From Pyrus communis (taxonomy: Eukaryota; Streptophyta; Magnoliopsida; Rosales; Rosaceae), in contig NC_084807.1 in assembly GCF_963583255.1 (NCBI RefSeq), positions 6,118,872-6,182,871 of the forward strand: a DNA stretch of 64,000 bases, written 5' to 3'. The position numbers were made by a program, and so were the translations under genes. Every line of letters starts with the position of its first letter. Within the stretch, counting starts at the first letter, position 1. This document shows positions 17,215 to 35,929 of this stretch, one piece after another. The notes under the pieces were generated by a model. The model saw only the letters and a program-made list of their open reading frames with translations, was not told the origin of the DNA and searched no databases.

Positions 17215-18266
17215 TTAAAGAAAAAAGGCAAACTTCTTTCGTTCGATTTTTATGAAGGTGAGAGCTAGCTATCATTGGTGATTGCGATACTATGTCAAGG
17301 TATACTCAACCCAAAAGCTTAGGCTGATTGGTGATAAGACCCAAAAAGTATATATAAATGTATAAAACACGTGTGTAGCTTAACAATGCAAACAACTAGT
17401 GCCAATCAACTGTTAATTTGAAGATTTACTTGATTCCATCTCTTAATTTATGTTGCGCTGATTAATTCTAACTCTTAATCGAACAAAAAATTATTGAATT
17501 TATTCTCTTAAGTGGCTTGATAGAAACTTAAGACCTTTATAATATACGAATTATATAATTAATGTAGTTATAAATTGCGTACAGATTCCACTATTTGCAT
17601 CACACACAATTCCGAACCAATTACTCTCTCTTCATGCCAATCTACGATTACATATATGGTACAATGGACAAATCTACTGATGCCCTCTGAATCTTCACTG
17701 AAAAGAGGAGATGAATTGCCAGATGTCGTGCATCTAACTCATCTAACGACACCTGAGTCCATCTATCATTTACCGTTAGGGTTTGCTTCGGTGGCCTCTA
17801 GGCCCCACAAATCAACATGGTATATGTGGTTGATGTGACCTGTGACATTTCTGTACATGGTACTAACTCGAATATATGGCCGTCCGTTTGTGGTTGAGCG
17901 GCAGTTCTTTAACAAGCTCACATTACAAACTTGGGTTATACCCAGATACACTACGCAGGTGAGAACCATTTTCTTCTCTCTACTAAAAGCATACTTCTTT
18001 ATTGGTATGATTGAGCTTTGTTTATACATATTACTGCAGTACTACCTGCAATTGCAAAATGGATCTATAAATAGCTTGATTGAGGAAGCCATAGTTGAAG
18101 CTGAGAAAAAGGGTGTCAAAGTTATAAGTCTCGGCCTCTTGAATCAGGTCATTCTCTACCTGCCAATATCTGAGTATGTTATGGTCATGGTCTCATCGAG
18201 TTTGTATCTGAATTGCACTTTATAGTCTTAAAATTTTAGTCTTTATGATCCCAAGGATGTCCACTC

Positions 18267-18345
18267 TGTTACATATTTGCGAAGGACAATACTTGCACAG
18301 TTGCACCCTGCGGGCGTGCAACACTTTGTCCACTTGCGAGTAACA
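18267..18345. other. Imperfect 79-nt hairpin in CER1-relic intron
   Basis: TGTTAC, TTGCGA and GGACAA on the left pair with TTGTCC, TTGCGA-like and GTAACA on the right, and GTTGCAC pairs with GTGCAAC around the apex CCTGCGGGC. This could be a tiny foldback element or a chance structure. No small-RNA role can be claimed from sequence. Confidence 0.4.
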
Positions 18346-19220
18346 TATTTTCACAATAAAATTTTTAGAAAGAGAACATTTTATTTTCTTAGTCATCAGT
18401 TTAATAATTTATATATCAAATAAATGGACAAGGTCACTATAAATATGTTACTACATACCATCATCTAATTGTTTGACATGTATGGATGACTAACTAATTT
18501 TTGAATTGATTGATTTCTTATACATATGATCATGAAATAATGATTTAAAAAATAAACGATTTTGATTATAAAATTTGTATATTAAAAATACGTTATTCGC
18601 AAAAAAAATGAATAAAGTCCCAATAAAAGGAACTCTTTAATTTTATATACTAGACTTTTTTTATATTTATTAACAGTATACCAAGTGAAGGTGTGTACAA
18701 AAAGATGAGTCTAGTATACCAAGTGAAAAGAAAAGTCAACTTTTTTTTTTCTCCGAAAAAAATGAAGTTCCAACCTAGTACCTAACTAAAATTTTCTGTA
18801 ATCTTATATTAAAAAATTCTCAGAAACATTCAGAACACCAAAAATTTCTCTCTCTTAATTAGACATTGATACAAATGATAAACACAATGAGAAGAAGTGC
18901 ACTGGTACAAATTCTACCTAGTTAGCTACTAGGTATATATTCAATGGTTTTACATACTAAACACCTCTTTGTGCATGATTAATCTCTCACTATTTTCTGA
19001 TTGCAAACTCTTGCAAGCAGGGTGAGGAGCTGAACGGATATGGTGGTCTCTATGTTCGCAGGCATCCCCATCTCAAACTCAAGGTGGTGGATGGAAGTAG
19101 CTTAGCAGTTGCTGTAATCCCAAACAGCATTCCAAAAGGGACAACCCAAGTTGTTCTTACAGGCAACGTCACAAAGGTTGCTTATGCCATTGCCTTTGCT
19201 TTGAGCCAGAAGGGTTCCAG

Positions 19221-19221
<1 letters not shown>

Positions 19222-19285
<64 letters not shown>
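19222..19285. repeat. (TA)n(TG)n microsatellite at the 3' break of the CER1 relic
   Basis: About 13 TA units followed by about 18 TG units. CER1 homology stops at its left edge after the residues FALSQKG, so this repeat marks the breakpoint. Confidence 0.92.
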
Positions 19286-19287
<2 letters not shown>

Positions 19288-20789
19288 ATTTTTCATATGT
19301 ATCAAATACATACATCATGGCTATAGCTCCCCTTTAGACAGTGACGGTTTTGGACATGTGCAATAGGTGCCCCTGCATAGGGCCCCAATTCTAAAGGCCC
19401 CCTGATATCATTTAGATTTGTGCCAACTTAGTTTGTGGCAAAACATAAAAAAATAAAAAAATAAAAAAAAAGCAAAACAAAACAAAATCTTCATCTTTGG
19501 AAAATTTTCTGGGTAATTGCATGTGAATAAGAGAAATATGGCGTCCATATGCATAAGAGAAATCATGTTTATATTTTTAGTTTGGTTCTGCCGGCTTTGC
19601 TCTAGATTTTGTTTTTCATTATTTTTGTTGACTTGAATTATAACTCTAGTAATAATACTCCATTTAGATCATTTATTAAAACAACTATAGACATATATAC
19701 AAGGCTCATTTACTATCTTCCGCATAGAGCCCTAAAATCTCTAGTCGACCCTAGTGTTAGATGTAATATAACTTGTTAGAAGGTATTTTTGTATTTTTGA
19801 TACACCTATATATTCACACTAAGGGATGAAGAGAATAAATACTTTTGTTTGTTAAGTAATGCTGCATATGTGGATGCAAATTTCTTCTTCCTTGATCTTG
19901 GACAAAATTGCACCTACAAAACAAATAACACCTTAGGTCAAGGCCAAGAGCCTCACGCACCCACGATGAATGAGGGGGAGGCTTTGGCCGAAGAACCTCC
20001 GATGCCAAAATTAGAATTTAGAGAGAAAAGTGTTTGAGAGTTTTGGAGAATTTTAGCAAGAGTATTGGCCTAGCTTTTTAGAGAAAATAGGGTCATATAT
20101 ATAGGGAATGGAAGTGGCCATTTAGGTATTTTTTGGGTGTAAATTGTGGTTAAATTGGTGATTAATGGATTAATTAGGAATTAATCCATTAATTAGCCAA
20201 TTAACCTCCACTTAAATGGAATGTTATGTAGGTTATAAAATAATTACCTAAGATGAGGATGGATGAGAATATCTTTGAATTGGTTACCTATTTTGGACAC
20301 TTTTGACTTGATTGACGGATGATTGTCCACTGCTCGCGTGTAGAAATCCCAGTATGTCTTAAGGTTATTTTTGTCCTCTTTTACCCAAAAATCCATGTGT
20401 CGCCTTGTGATTATTTTTGGCTCCACAAATACCCCCACACCTGCTGGGCTGCTTGTAGGAAAGGGCAGTAGGTGTAGAGATCTTCTTGCTCTAGGAAACT
20501 TAGGATTGCTTCCTGTTTTGATGTAGATTCCCTCTTTAATATGAAATTAGATCCTTCTAGGAAAGGGAAATAAATTTGTCTCAAAGCCTATTTAAGTTCA
20601 CCTTAAGTGGGTTATTAAATCAACTTTGGAGAGTGATTTATTCTACCCTACAAGAAAGAGTGAGCTTAGATGATATTTGTTCCCCCTTCTTTAGCAATCT
20701 TCTACATCTTGCCCGTGCAAAGGACCGTCTTTCGTTGTTTTCTTCGTCTTCTCCGTGCCTCACCAGTGTAATAAAAACTTAATTTCTTC
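19286..20789. other. Intergenic/unclassified retroelement flank
   Basis: Positions 19335-19440 hold 'gggccccaat...ggccccctg' transposon-like text. From about 19770 to 20790 the sequence looks like long terminal or leader DNA of the element whose coding relics follow (a TATA-like 'gtcatatatatag' at 20092, then CT-rich leader text before 20790), but no pair of LTRs was found. A perfect-arm palindrome lies at 20148-20206. No gene is seen. Confidence 0.45.
20148..20206. repeat. 59-bp palindrome
   Basis: GGTTAAATTGG, ATTAATGGATTAATT on the left are mirrored by AATTAATCCATTAAT and CCAATTAACC on the right, around a 2-3 base centre. It could form a cruciform or be a minimal foldback element. Confidence 0.8.
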
Positions 20790-22600
20790 TTGTCTTCTTC
20801 TTGGATAGTGCTGTCATGGGGCATCCGGACAGGGTGGTGCGGCATGTCTGTTAGCAAGGGCCAGGAATCGGCTCGGCATGGGCTGATGAGGTGTTGTGGC
20901 AGGGACCACTGCTTTAGGCTGCTTGGCTTGGCTATACCAAAGGGTAGTTTGCGCGGCTGTGGTCGCGAATTATGGCGTTGGGGCGTAGTGGCGAGTCGCG
21001 TGGCTCATGTCCTTTATGTTCTTGGACCAGACACGGGCCATGCTGGCGATTGAGAGAGATGAGGAGGTCGAGGGCCTCATCGGCTGCTGAAATGTTGGGT
21101 AAGCATGCCTTCTGCCTCCTGGTCTGAGAGAAAAAATGAGGAAAAAGCCAGTAGGGTTGGGTTCCTCTGCTGAGTACCATGAATATCGTTGGCTGCTTAG
21201 TTTTCTTCGCTGGGAGAAATGTGGGTTGCTATCTGGAAAGAAGGTAAAGAGAACCAAGACAGATACTTTAGCTCGTCTGATCGCTATCATGGAGCTTACT
21301 GTGAATGAAGGTGGAAAGAAGAGATTTTCCCCGTCTGCTCAAGAGATGCTGGTTAAGAAAGAACTGAAGATTTCCTCTGCTGCTCGTAAGGGTCCACCAG
21401 CTGTCGAGAGGCCTATGATTGACATGACTTCTTCCAATGGGAAGAAAAATAAGGCTGCTAGATCTAAGCATGTGGCACCTGCTATGTCGAGAATGGCTAA
21501 TTCAATTGTTGATAGTATTGCTCAGTGTAGAGGTCTTGTCATGCCCCTAGTGCCGAAGTCTATACCAAGACGTCTGTTGGGAACTAAGTCCGGTTTTCAT
21601 TCGAAAAGGCTTGCTATTATGAAAAGTGATAAGATGGACTCTGCTGCTAAAGTGGTGCTAAGGCCCACTCCCTCTGCTGCTGAGACAGATTCGTCTGCTG
21701 GGAAGGAGGAGACTGCTCGCGTGGGCAGCAGTGAGAAATCCACTAAGCCTCTTCTAGGGAGGCTACTGTGATATGTGTGCTCTTGAAACCAAATCTGCTT
21801 GAAAACATGAACAATTGTGCCAAGTTTGTTGATGTCGTTAGAAAGGTTTGTTTGCCCAAGTTCCTTTGTGAAGCATACGGCCTAATATAGAAGGACTGCT
21901 CTACTTGCTATGATGCATATACAGCAAGGCTGCCAAGGAGGTGATGAAGACTATGGTAGCTGAAGATTATTCATTGTCCGAGGAGATCAAGAGGTTGGAC
22001 TCTGAGCTCGTTGCTTTAAAAGGATCTAATATTTCTGCCCTCACTTTTCTACAGCTTGAGACCGCTTGCCAAGAGATCATTGTCTTGAAGACTAGGCTTG
22101 ACGCGATCCAAGTTAAGTATGAAAATGCAGAAAAGGAGATTGGATGTTACGTACCTCAGATTCAAGATCTTGAGTTTGCAGTTTCTGAGCTTCATTTCGT
22201 TGCTTATGCAAAGGATGAAGAGTTAATTGTTGCTTATAATCAAGTGATCAACTTCAAGAGAATCGTCAATAAGCTTAAACCCCAAGTATTGGAACTTCAA
22301 GGTGTACTGAAGATCAATGAAAGTTTGAAGAAGGAAGTGGATGAGCTACAACGCGTTCGTGTTAGTCTGCTCGAGGAGAATGAACAGCTGAAGGGTGATA
22401 ATGATGGGCTCGAGGTTTCGAGATCTTCTCTATTTCTCTGGAAGACTTGCTTGCTTTTACTTTTGAGGCTTCCATTGGTGAAGTAGTTGAAAAAGTTTGT
22501 GCCCAGATTAGGGAAGTCAGGGGTGAAACGCTGGATAATGATGCTGCTAAGAGCGTCGCTGCTGCTAAAGGTATGGCAACCGAGTAGTCATAGGATGTTC
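20790..22600 (+). pseudogene. Broken transposon-like coding region with basic tail and coiled coil
   Basis: Two long open stretches on the plus strand look like parts of a single former protein. 21136-21771 (about 211 codons) is basic and rich in Lys, Ser and Ala (for example PSAQEMLVKKELKISSAA, KSDKMDSAAK). 21941-22486 (about 181 codons) is a heptad-like coiled coil (EEIKRLDSELVALKG, ESLKKEVDELQRVRVSLLEE). Between them is a frameshifted piece (ENMNNCAKFVDVVRKV), and after 22430 the sense continues in another frame (LLAFTFEASIGEVVEKV) to a stop. The layout resembles the tail of plant 'putative gypsy-type transposon' proteins, recognised only by general look; no polymerase or integrase is seen. 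Frameshifts and stops make it a relic. Confidence 0.55.
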
Positions 22601-24000
22601 AAGCTGCTGAAGTGTAGTCTTCTAGGTAGCCTTTAGGATTTTCTTTGTTTTTCCCTGTAGCTCTTGTTTTGCTTGAACTCATTCGGCCTTTGCTAGTTGT
22701 TTATAAACATCATTCCTTCGTTTTCTTCATCTTTGCTTCTTTTGTTCATGCCCTAACCTTTAGATTTTATAGACCAATGGCAGGCATGCTACTTTTCTAT
22801 AAGCAGACATGCCTGCGTAGTCTATGTAGTCGTATGTGTTGGTATAGAACTTTGCAAAGTTGTTAGCCATAGGGTTGGCAGTCGGATGCCTTACTTACAA
22901 AAGCAGACAAATCTGCGTAACCACTAGGCTGTTAACCTTGGCTTTCTCCAATTTTGTAGGTTGCTTAGCAAGTATCACAACACTTTATGACTTGGTGTAA
23001 GTTGTTCCACACTTGGCAGAGGTGAAGTTTATCGACTACGTAGCATGTCGGTTGATGAGAAAATTAATTTAACACACAAATTAAACCCTATTTTGACAAT
23101 TGTAGTATATAAGTAAGTAGGGATCGTTCTTAAACCGAGGATTATGAGGGATTGCTAAACACTTTAAACTGACTCAAATAGATAGCACTAAGCTTTAAAA
23201 TACTTAACTCAACTTAAAAGACTCAAAACAAGTTCACAAGACTCAAACTAAGCTAAAAACACTCAAAACTGCCTAAAAACACAAACTGGGCAGATTTGAC
23301 TCTAGACATAATTTTGGATGAATTTTGGTTCTAACTTGACTCAAATCACTTGAAAACATAATCTAAAATAGATTCTAAGTAGTTAGACACTCTAAAATAA
23401 ATGGGGATTTGGTTTTGGACGAAAATAAAGTAAGCAAAACAGAAATTAGAACTAGGCAGATTTGCACGAATTTGGTGGAAATAAATGGATGATGGGCTAG
23501 CTAGGAGGTCTTTCTCCACACATGACATATTTGCATACAAAACAATCTCCAGTTGTTTTTTCAATGAATCATTAACCTCAACACCCCAAGTTAATTAGGT
23601 ACGCTTAAATTAACTCTCAGATTTTCCTTAGGTCATTGAATTGAATGGAATTAGCGCATTGCAATCAAATTATTCGTCAAAAGTTCTCTACATGAAAGCG
23701 CATAATAGAGAAGCAATCAAAGATCATTAAATTCTATGAAAATCATAAGTGTTGATGAGGCATTCGTAACTATGAAAGCGCATGATACTTATGCCAAAAA
23801 TTTACTTGACATGATTGTGACTAACAACCTTTACTACTTATGAATATAAGTTCACAACGATTAGGTGAAGTTTTCTTATATCCTAGCATCAGATTTATGC
23901 ATGCAAATTAAGTGTGCACTCTCACCCACATACATAAACATGTTTTAATTCAAATAGATAAGTAAATTGGATTCACAATTCATGAAATCACAACTGGAAG
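22601..24000. other. Unclassified repeat DNA
   Basis: Positions 22640-23050 read as 3' non-coding DNA of the preceding relic, with the word GCAGACA(A/T) followed by 'tgcgtag/tgcgtaa' at 22803 and 22903. Positions 23060-23990 are AT-rich with repeated 'actcaaa' and two copies of 'catgaaagcgcat' (about 23692 and 23776). Nothing coding is recognised. Confidence 0.4.
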
Positions 24001-25021
24001 TAAGGAGGAGTCGATTGAGCATGTTTTGATTTTTTGCCCTTGGGTGGATCAGGTGTGGTTTGGTGGGGCGTTGAACCTTAGGGTGGAGAAAAATGAGGTG
24101 ACTAACCTGCATGCATGGCTGGAATCTGTTTGGTGCAGTTTGCCTGGAGGCACGGTGGAACGGAGGAAAACAATGTCATATATTGTTTCTTGTGCTGGTC
24201 AATATGGAAAGCTAGGTACGATGAAGCCTTTAATTCGAGAACCCCATCCTCGACTCGTACTGTGTAGGCCATTTAGCATGCTAGTTCTGCCTTCCTGGAG
24301 GCTCATTCAAGGGAGCGGGCTCTGCGAGTTTCGGAGGGGAATAATGTTCGGGCTTGAACCCTTCCCCCACCTGGGGTCATCAAGGTGAATGTGGACGATA
24401 GTTGGAATAGGATTGATGAGGGCTGCCATATTGGGATTGTTATGAGGGATTCTGGGTCTCGTTGCTTGGCGGTGAGGAGAAAGAGGATCAGTGCCTCTTC
24501 TGCCCTTATGGCGGAGGCTCGAGGAGTCTTAGAGGGACGCTTAATGGCTCGGCAACGAGGTTATTCCCGTATTGTGGTTGAAATGGATTCTAAGGCGATT
24601 ATTACGTGGTTGGACGGCTGTATCAAGTAGGGCTCATGGCTTGCTTTTCAAGTTCTGTACGAGATCAGTATGGAAAGGAGGGCGTTCTCTTTATGCGCCT
24701 GGTCTTGGGTGCCACGAGAAGCCAATGAAGCGGCAGATTTTGTTGCCTCACATCCTGGTGCGAAGATGTACGACTTTGTCTGGGTCAGAAGACCTTCATC
24801 TTCGTTCGTACGTATTCTTAACAAAGATGGGCTCCCCTGCCCTCCGCTTTAGATTTTGTTTGGGTAGGATTAAGGGTTACATGGTGATGTTCTATGTCTT
24901 GTTTTCCGTCCCTTGTTTCTACTTCTTGTTTACTGTTGTTGGCCACCCTGGCTTTCTGTTACCTTTTGGCTATGGCCCTGGTTAATGATATTTTCCAGTG
25001 CACAAAAAAAAAAAAAAAAAG
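24001..25021 (+). mobile_element. 5'-truncated LINE, 3' end with RNase H domain and poly(A)
   Basis: The left part encodes the end of a reverse-transcriptase zinc-binding region (EESIEHVLIFCPWVDQVW). From about 24384 an RNase H-like domain follows: IKVNVDDSWN, GIVMRDSGSRCLAV, AEARGVLEGRLMA, IVVEMDSKAIITWL, then in a shifted frame WSWVPREANEAADFVAS. This order is that of the plant LINE RNase H (RVT_3) domain. A stop after CIK and frame changes near 24190-24380 and 24630 disable it. It ends in 17 A residues at 25005-25021. The reverse transcriptase and endonuclease are missing, as in usual 5'-truncated LINE copies. Confidence 0.8.
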
Positions 25022-27022
25022 ATAGAGACTAGTAATCTTCCCTTTAGGGCCGGCTTTTACTCTTACAAATGGAAAGGTTTTTATTAGTATTCCCTCCTTA
25101 ATATGCTTCTTGAATTGTAGATCAAGGTGATGGAAATGATCAATGCATTTCAATTTTCTTAGATTACTGCCATATGTAAATTAATATTCAAAACATTGCT
25201 CAACTGCTGTGCACTTTCTCTCTTAGTTAGAAAAAATGCAGAGCCTATTTCGGTGGCACTTTCTCAAGGGTAAGATTTTATTTTCTCTTCACTTTCTCAG
25301 CAACCGTGACCTTTAACTGAAATACTCCGGTGGGAATCAGCAATCTGTTTGTCTATGACGATGGCGTTTCTATGCCCGCAATGCTACTAAAGCATCGAAT
25401 CAGATCAAAGTTTTTGGCCAAACTAGACTAGATGCATGTGACTGGTTCTGCGGGAGAGTAAGCATCCACTGCCCTTGAGGCCGTGCTCAACCAGAACGAC
25501 AACATTATGAGTTTTGGCTATCGGGAAACCCTAATTGCGATGGGATGGGATCATATTGATAGAAGATGGAAAGTCCCAGACGTCTGGAAAGTTTGAGACA
25601 AAAAAACTTTGAGATTCAGAATCAAATTGGGAGCTAGGGGTTTACGTGAGAGAATGAAGGAGTAAAGTGAAGAGAGAGAAATGTATATAATATATTTCTT
25701 TGATTACGCCAAAAATAAAAATGACCTCTGATATATGATATTTTTTTTTTGGTCAAACGACAGATTTGTTAAATTAAGAAGCCGACGGGGTTCGATTTTT
25801 TTGGTCAAACGACAGATTTGTTAAATTAAGAAGCCGACGGGGTTCGAACTCACGTCGTGATGCAAGGGCAACACTCATCTCCACCATTATGGTAGAGGGC
25901 CACTTCCATTGATATATGATTAATCAGTAAAGATTTTGTTGACCATTGGCCAAATAACCTTTTGAAAAATGTTATATAATATAACTCAATGGACATATTC
26001 ATCATTATTGTAGATGGTTAAAGAATTTGAGAAAGTTGAGGAATTAGAGGGAATTGGAGAGATTTCGTAATGTATTTTAAGCATCCACAAATGTCACATC
26101 TCCTCATGAGATTTCGAGAGAATTGAATCAAAATTTTATATGGAATCTCTACAAATCAGTTAAACTCCATAAAAATCCATAGATTTATAAATCCATTAAA
26201 GTATCTCAAATTCTCAATTAAATACACCCCTCTAAGGTTTTAAAGGATTTTAAAAGTGATAGATTTGATAGGATTTAAAAGGATTTAAGACTCCTACAAA
26301 ATTCATATGGATTTTAAAGAATTTGAATGGATGTTTGTAGATTTTGGTGGATTGTGGTTTAGACAAGAATTGATTAATAAAAAATAGTTTATTTGCCTTG
26401 TGCATTTGAAGTGAGTGATTTCTCCTTCTCAAACCAAGCGTTTGGATTGGTCATGTGAATGAATCCACAATTAGCAATGTCGAGCCAGCTCCGTTGCCCC
26501 TGGTTAAGTGATTCCCAGATTATCTCTCTCGGTCCTTTAGTTCTTCCCTGGATCATGAGGTGGTTAGCATGATCACGACATTGACCTCAGTGTGTCAACG
26601 ATATGTCCATACACATTTAAAGGGGCAAGATATTTCGGGGCCCTTGTCGTTTGTGTGGCAAATGCACCTCGAAGAGAACTGTGTCCAAGTCCTCAAACAA
26701 GTTAGAAAGAAATGAGATGATTGTCCGAGTCCTAGTTTGGGCTTCGAAGTTAGTGAACCCAAGTCATGCCACCTTTGCGTGAATAAAAATGGATAGGCCT
26801 CATAAAAGACCTTATTTTTATTTATGGCTCAAACACTTGGACAGTCCATATGCTTTTTTTTTTTTTTTTTTTTTTTTATGACAAATGATAAGATAATCTA
26901 CACAAAATTTATCTACATTACATAAAGGTAAATTCAAACAGGAGACCTTGACTGCGAGAGTAATGCCTATAGTCTCAGTTTTGAGGATATGAACATGATA
27001 GATCATCTGGAAAATACATGCA
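25022..27022. other. Intergenic with SINEs and a MITE-like stretch
   Basis: A SINE lies at 25740-25909. Positions 25990-26370 carry many 'aaatcc/ggattt' words in both orientations (for example GGATTTAAAAGGATTTAAG and AAATCCATTAAAG), like a Harbinger/Tourist MITE, with borders unclear. At 26855-26960 a T run followed by ATGACAAATGATA and a reversed B box (TTCAAACAGG) marks a minus-strand SINE remnant. No gene is recognised. Confidence 0.5.
25740..25909 (-). mobile_element. tRNA-derived SINE with TSD and internal 52-bp duplication
   Basis: TGATATATGAT is duplicated at 25729-25739 and 25910-25920. Read on the minus strand the element has a B box (GAGTTCGAACCCC) and ends in poly(A). The block starting GGTCAAACGACAG occurs twice (25751 and 25803), a tandem duplication of its 3' half. 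Confidence 0.75.
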
Positions 27023-27434
27023 CTGAAGATTTCGGAGAAGATAAATGGTGCATCTGGCGCAGAACTGAAGGTATTTTATTTTTTCTGTTTTTAATTTATC
27101 TCATGATTTCTTAGGAAGTCAGGGGTTTGTGTGCACATATTAAAATGCGCCTGTTGTCTTTCTCCTTGATGCGGGCAGTTTGCGAAGAAAGTTGAGGTTC
27201 CACCATAAAACCAATTGACAATATGGGGAGTAGTTCAACCTTTTATAAGCTCATGTAAGGTCCCTCTTCTCATAAATGTGGGATTCATTCATTCTCAACA
27301 GTTTGCGCGGAAGCAGGGATGTTTGCTTAAGGGAGTGGAGGATTCAAGTTACACAAGAAGATTTTGAGATGGTAGTTGCCAAGGTAATGAAGGAGACTGA
27401 GAAGAAGATGTCGTGGCGGAAGTTTTGGAAGTAA
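27023..27434 (+). pseudogene. RPT6: 26S proteasome AAA-ATPase subunit RPT6, C-terminal fragment
   Basis: RPT6 is one of six ATPases of the 19S base that unfold substrates and open the 20S gate. Only the end is left: exon piece 27023-27070 (LKISEKINGASGAELK, then GTATTT donor) and a second piece starting with GCAGTTTGCG at 27175 and resuming after an insertion, coding for [10 protein letters not shown] and then [28 protein letters not shown] and TAA at 27432-27434. Lesions: the intron acceptor reads GG instead of AG before 27175; a 114-bp insertion (27185-27298); one base missing after GMFA, giving an in-frame TAA; and one Lys codon missing. Relics of earlier exons upstream are not convincing. 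Identification rests on the very conserved C-terminus. Confidence 0.85.
27185..27298. mobile_element. 114-bp insertion (MITE-like) in the RPT6 relic
   Basis: CAGTTTGCG stands on both sides (27176-27184 and 27299-27307), and removing the insert plus one copy restores the RPT6 coding text. The insert begins AAGAAAGTTGAGG and ends ATTCATTCTCAA; only TTGAG/CTCAA look inverted. No coding capacity. The class is uncertain because the TSD could be read as 8 or 9 bp. Confidence 0.75.
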
Positions 27435-28559
27435 TCATGTTATCATGGGTTCTTTAAGCCAATCTAAGCATGAACATAAAACGATGTTTCCAAGGAAGCA
27501 GATGTATCTTAGAAGGATATTCGCACACACGTATGCATGTTAGAGAGAACACACAATGGAAGTTACACAAAACTATAGCTGCAATTTGGAATGCTGAATT
27601 CTGTAAAGAATTGGATATCAGAATATCCAGTCTGTCCAAAATGGAAGTTTTAAATTTTGAGTTTCCGAGTTGAAGTATCCCCAACACTTTCGAATCCAAA
27701 AGGCCACTTATATTTCACATTTATACGTATGACATGTTATAAATTTGGTTGAACAAGAATTACAAGAGAAGAATGGCAGAAGAGTGTGTGGGGGCATGAA
27801 AGGAGTAAATGAAAGTGAATTTGGTAGTGTTATTTACCCTAAAGTGAATTTGTATATAATCCGTTGGGATAATCCCAAATGGGTAAAAGGTTACGATAAA
27901 TCAAGGGTTCGATTCCTCTTTCAAACAGGAAAAAAGAAAACTCGTAAGGATTTGTGGTTAAGCTAAAAGGTGGGTAATAATGGTAGAAAATGTGCTGAAA
28001 TCCAACCAAGAAAACATTATTAAGAGCAGTTAGCGAGGGTAGTGTGCCCCCTTGCACCCAAGTTTGAATTTACTTCTCAGTAATTAGAGCGGATCCAAGA
28101 GAATGTCAGAAATTAGGACTCGTCTTAGACTCTCACCGTCTCACGTAACTGTGTTGTCCATGATTTCTAGTGGCAAATTTTCTTCCTCCGGAAATCAAGC
28201 AACTCCGTGTAAGTAAACGCCGCATCGGTAACCAACTGATTAATTATGCACTAATGACTAAATTCTATCTGAAATGGAGGGTTTATACACTTTAATGCAG
28301 ATAAGTTGCAACAAGATTCTTAGAATTATTTTTTATTTTCAGCCACAATGATGCTTAATTGGTAAGTTCTGCTAATTTTTATTTTTCATTCGAGCTAAAC
28401 TACGGGGAGAGAGATTATAACTTGGGTGCAAATGGGGATTCTCATGAATTCTGCATTTATATAGAATAAAATAAGCGACTAATTTTTATTTTTTCATTCG
28501 AGCTACAAAATAAAATAAACTACTTGATTGATCTATAATACTTCAGAAGCTGGGTTTAT
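27435..28559. other. Intergenic
   Basis: Positions 27435-27690 may be the former 3' flank of the RPT6 relic. At 27885-27945 a tRNA-like SINE remnant is suggested by GGGTTCGATTCCTC. Otherwise AT-rich DNA with no recognised feature up to the stop codon of the ABCC gene. Confidence 0.5.
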
Positions 28560-35909
<7,350 letters not shown>

Positions 35910-35926
35910 GCTTCTCCAGCTTACAG

Positions 35927-35929
<3 letters not shown>

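Larger units (their letters stand above)
14873..19221 (+). pseudogene. CER1: CER1-like very-long-chain aldehyde decarbonylase, truncated and disabled
   Basis: Functional CER1 is an endoplasmic-reticulum enzyme that, with CER3, converts very-long-chain acyl-CoAs to wax alkanes. Recognisable exons: 14873-15105, 15216-15435, 17585-17958, 18040-18147 and 19021 to about 19220, with AG/GT borders. They carry the fatty-acid-hydroxylase histidine boxes (HRALHHH, YHSHHH, HPFAEH, FHYLHHTQF) and the start of the WAX2 C-terminal domain (KVVDGSSLAVAV, GTTQVVLTGNVTKVAYAIAF). Lesions: (1) about 100 or more N-terminal residues have no exon upstream; (2) at 17688 the frame hits TGA because two bases are missing before ESSLKRGDE; (3) a second TGA at 17836-17838 replaces the Trp expected in LMWPVT; (4) the last exon runs into a TA/TG microsatellite and the C-terminal half is missing. 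Introns hold a 1-kb MITE and microsatellites. Sequencing error could explain one lesion but not the missing ends. Confidence 0.9.
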
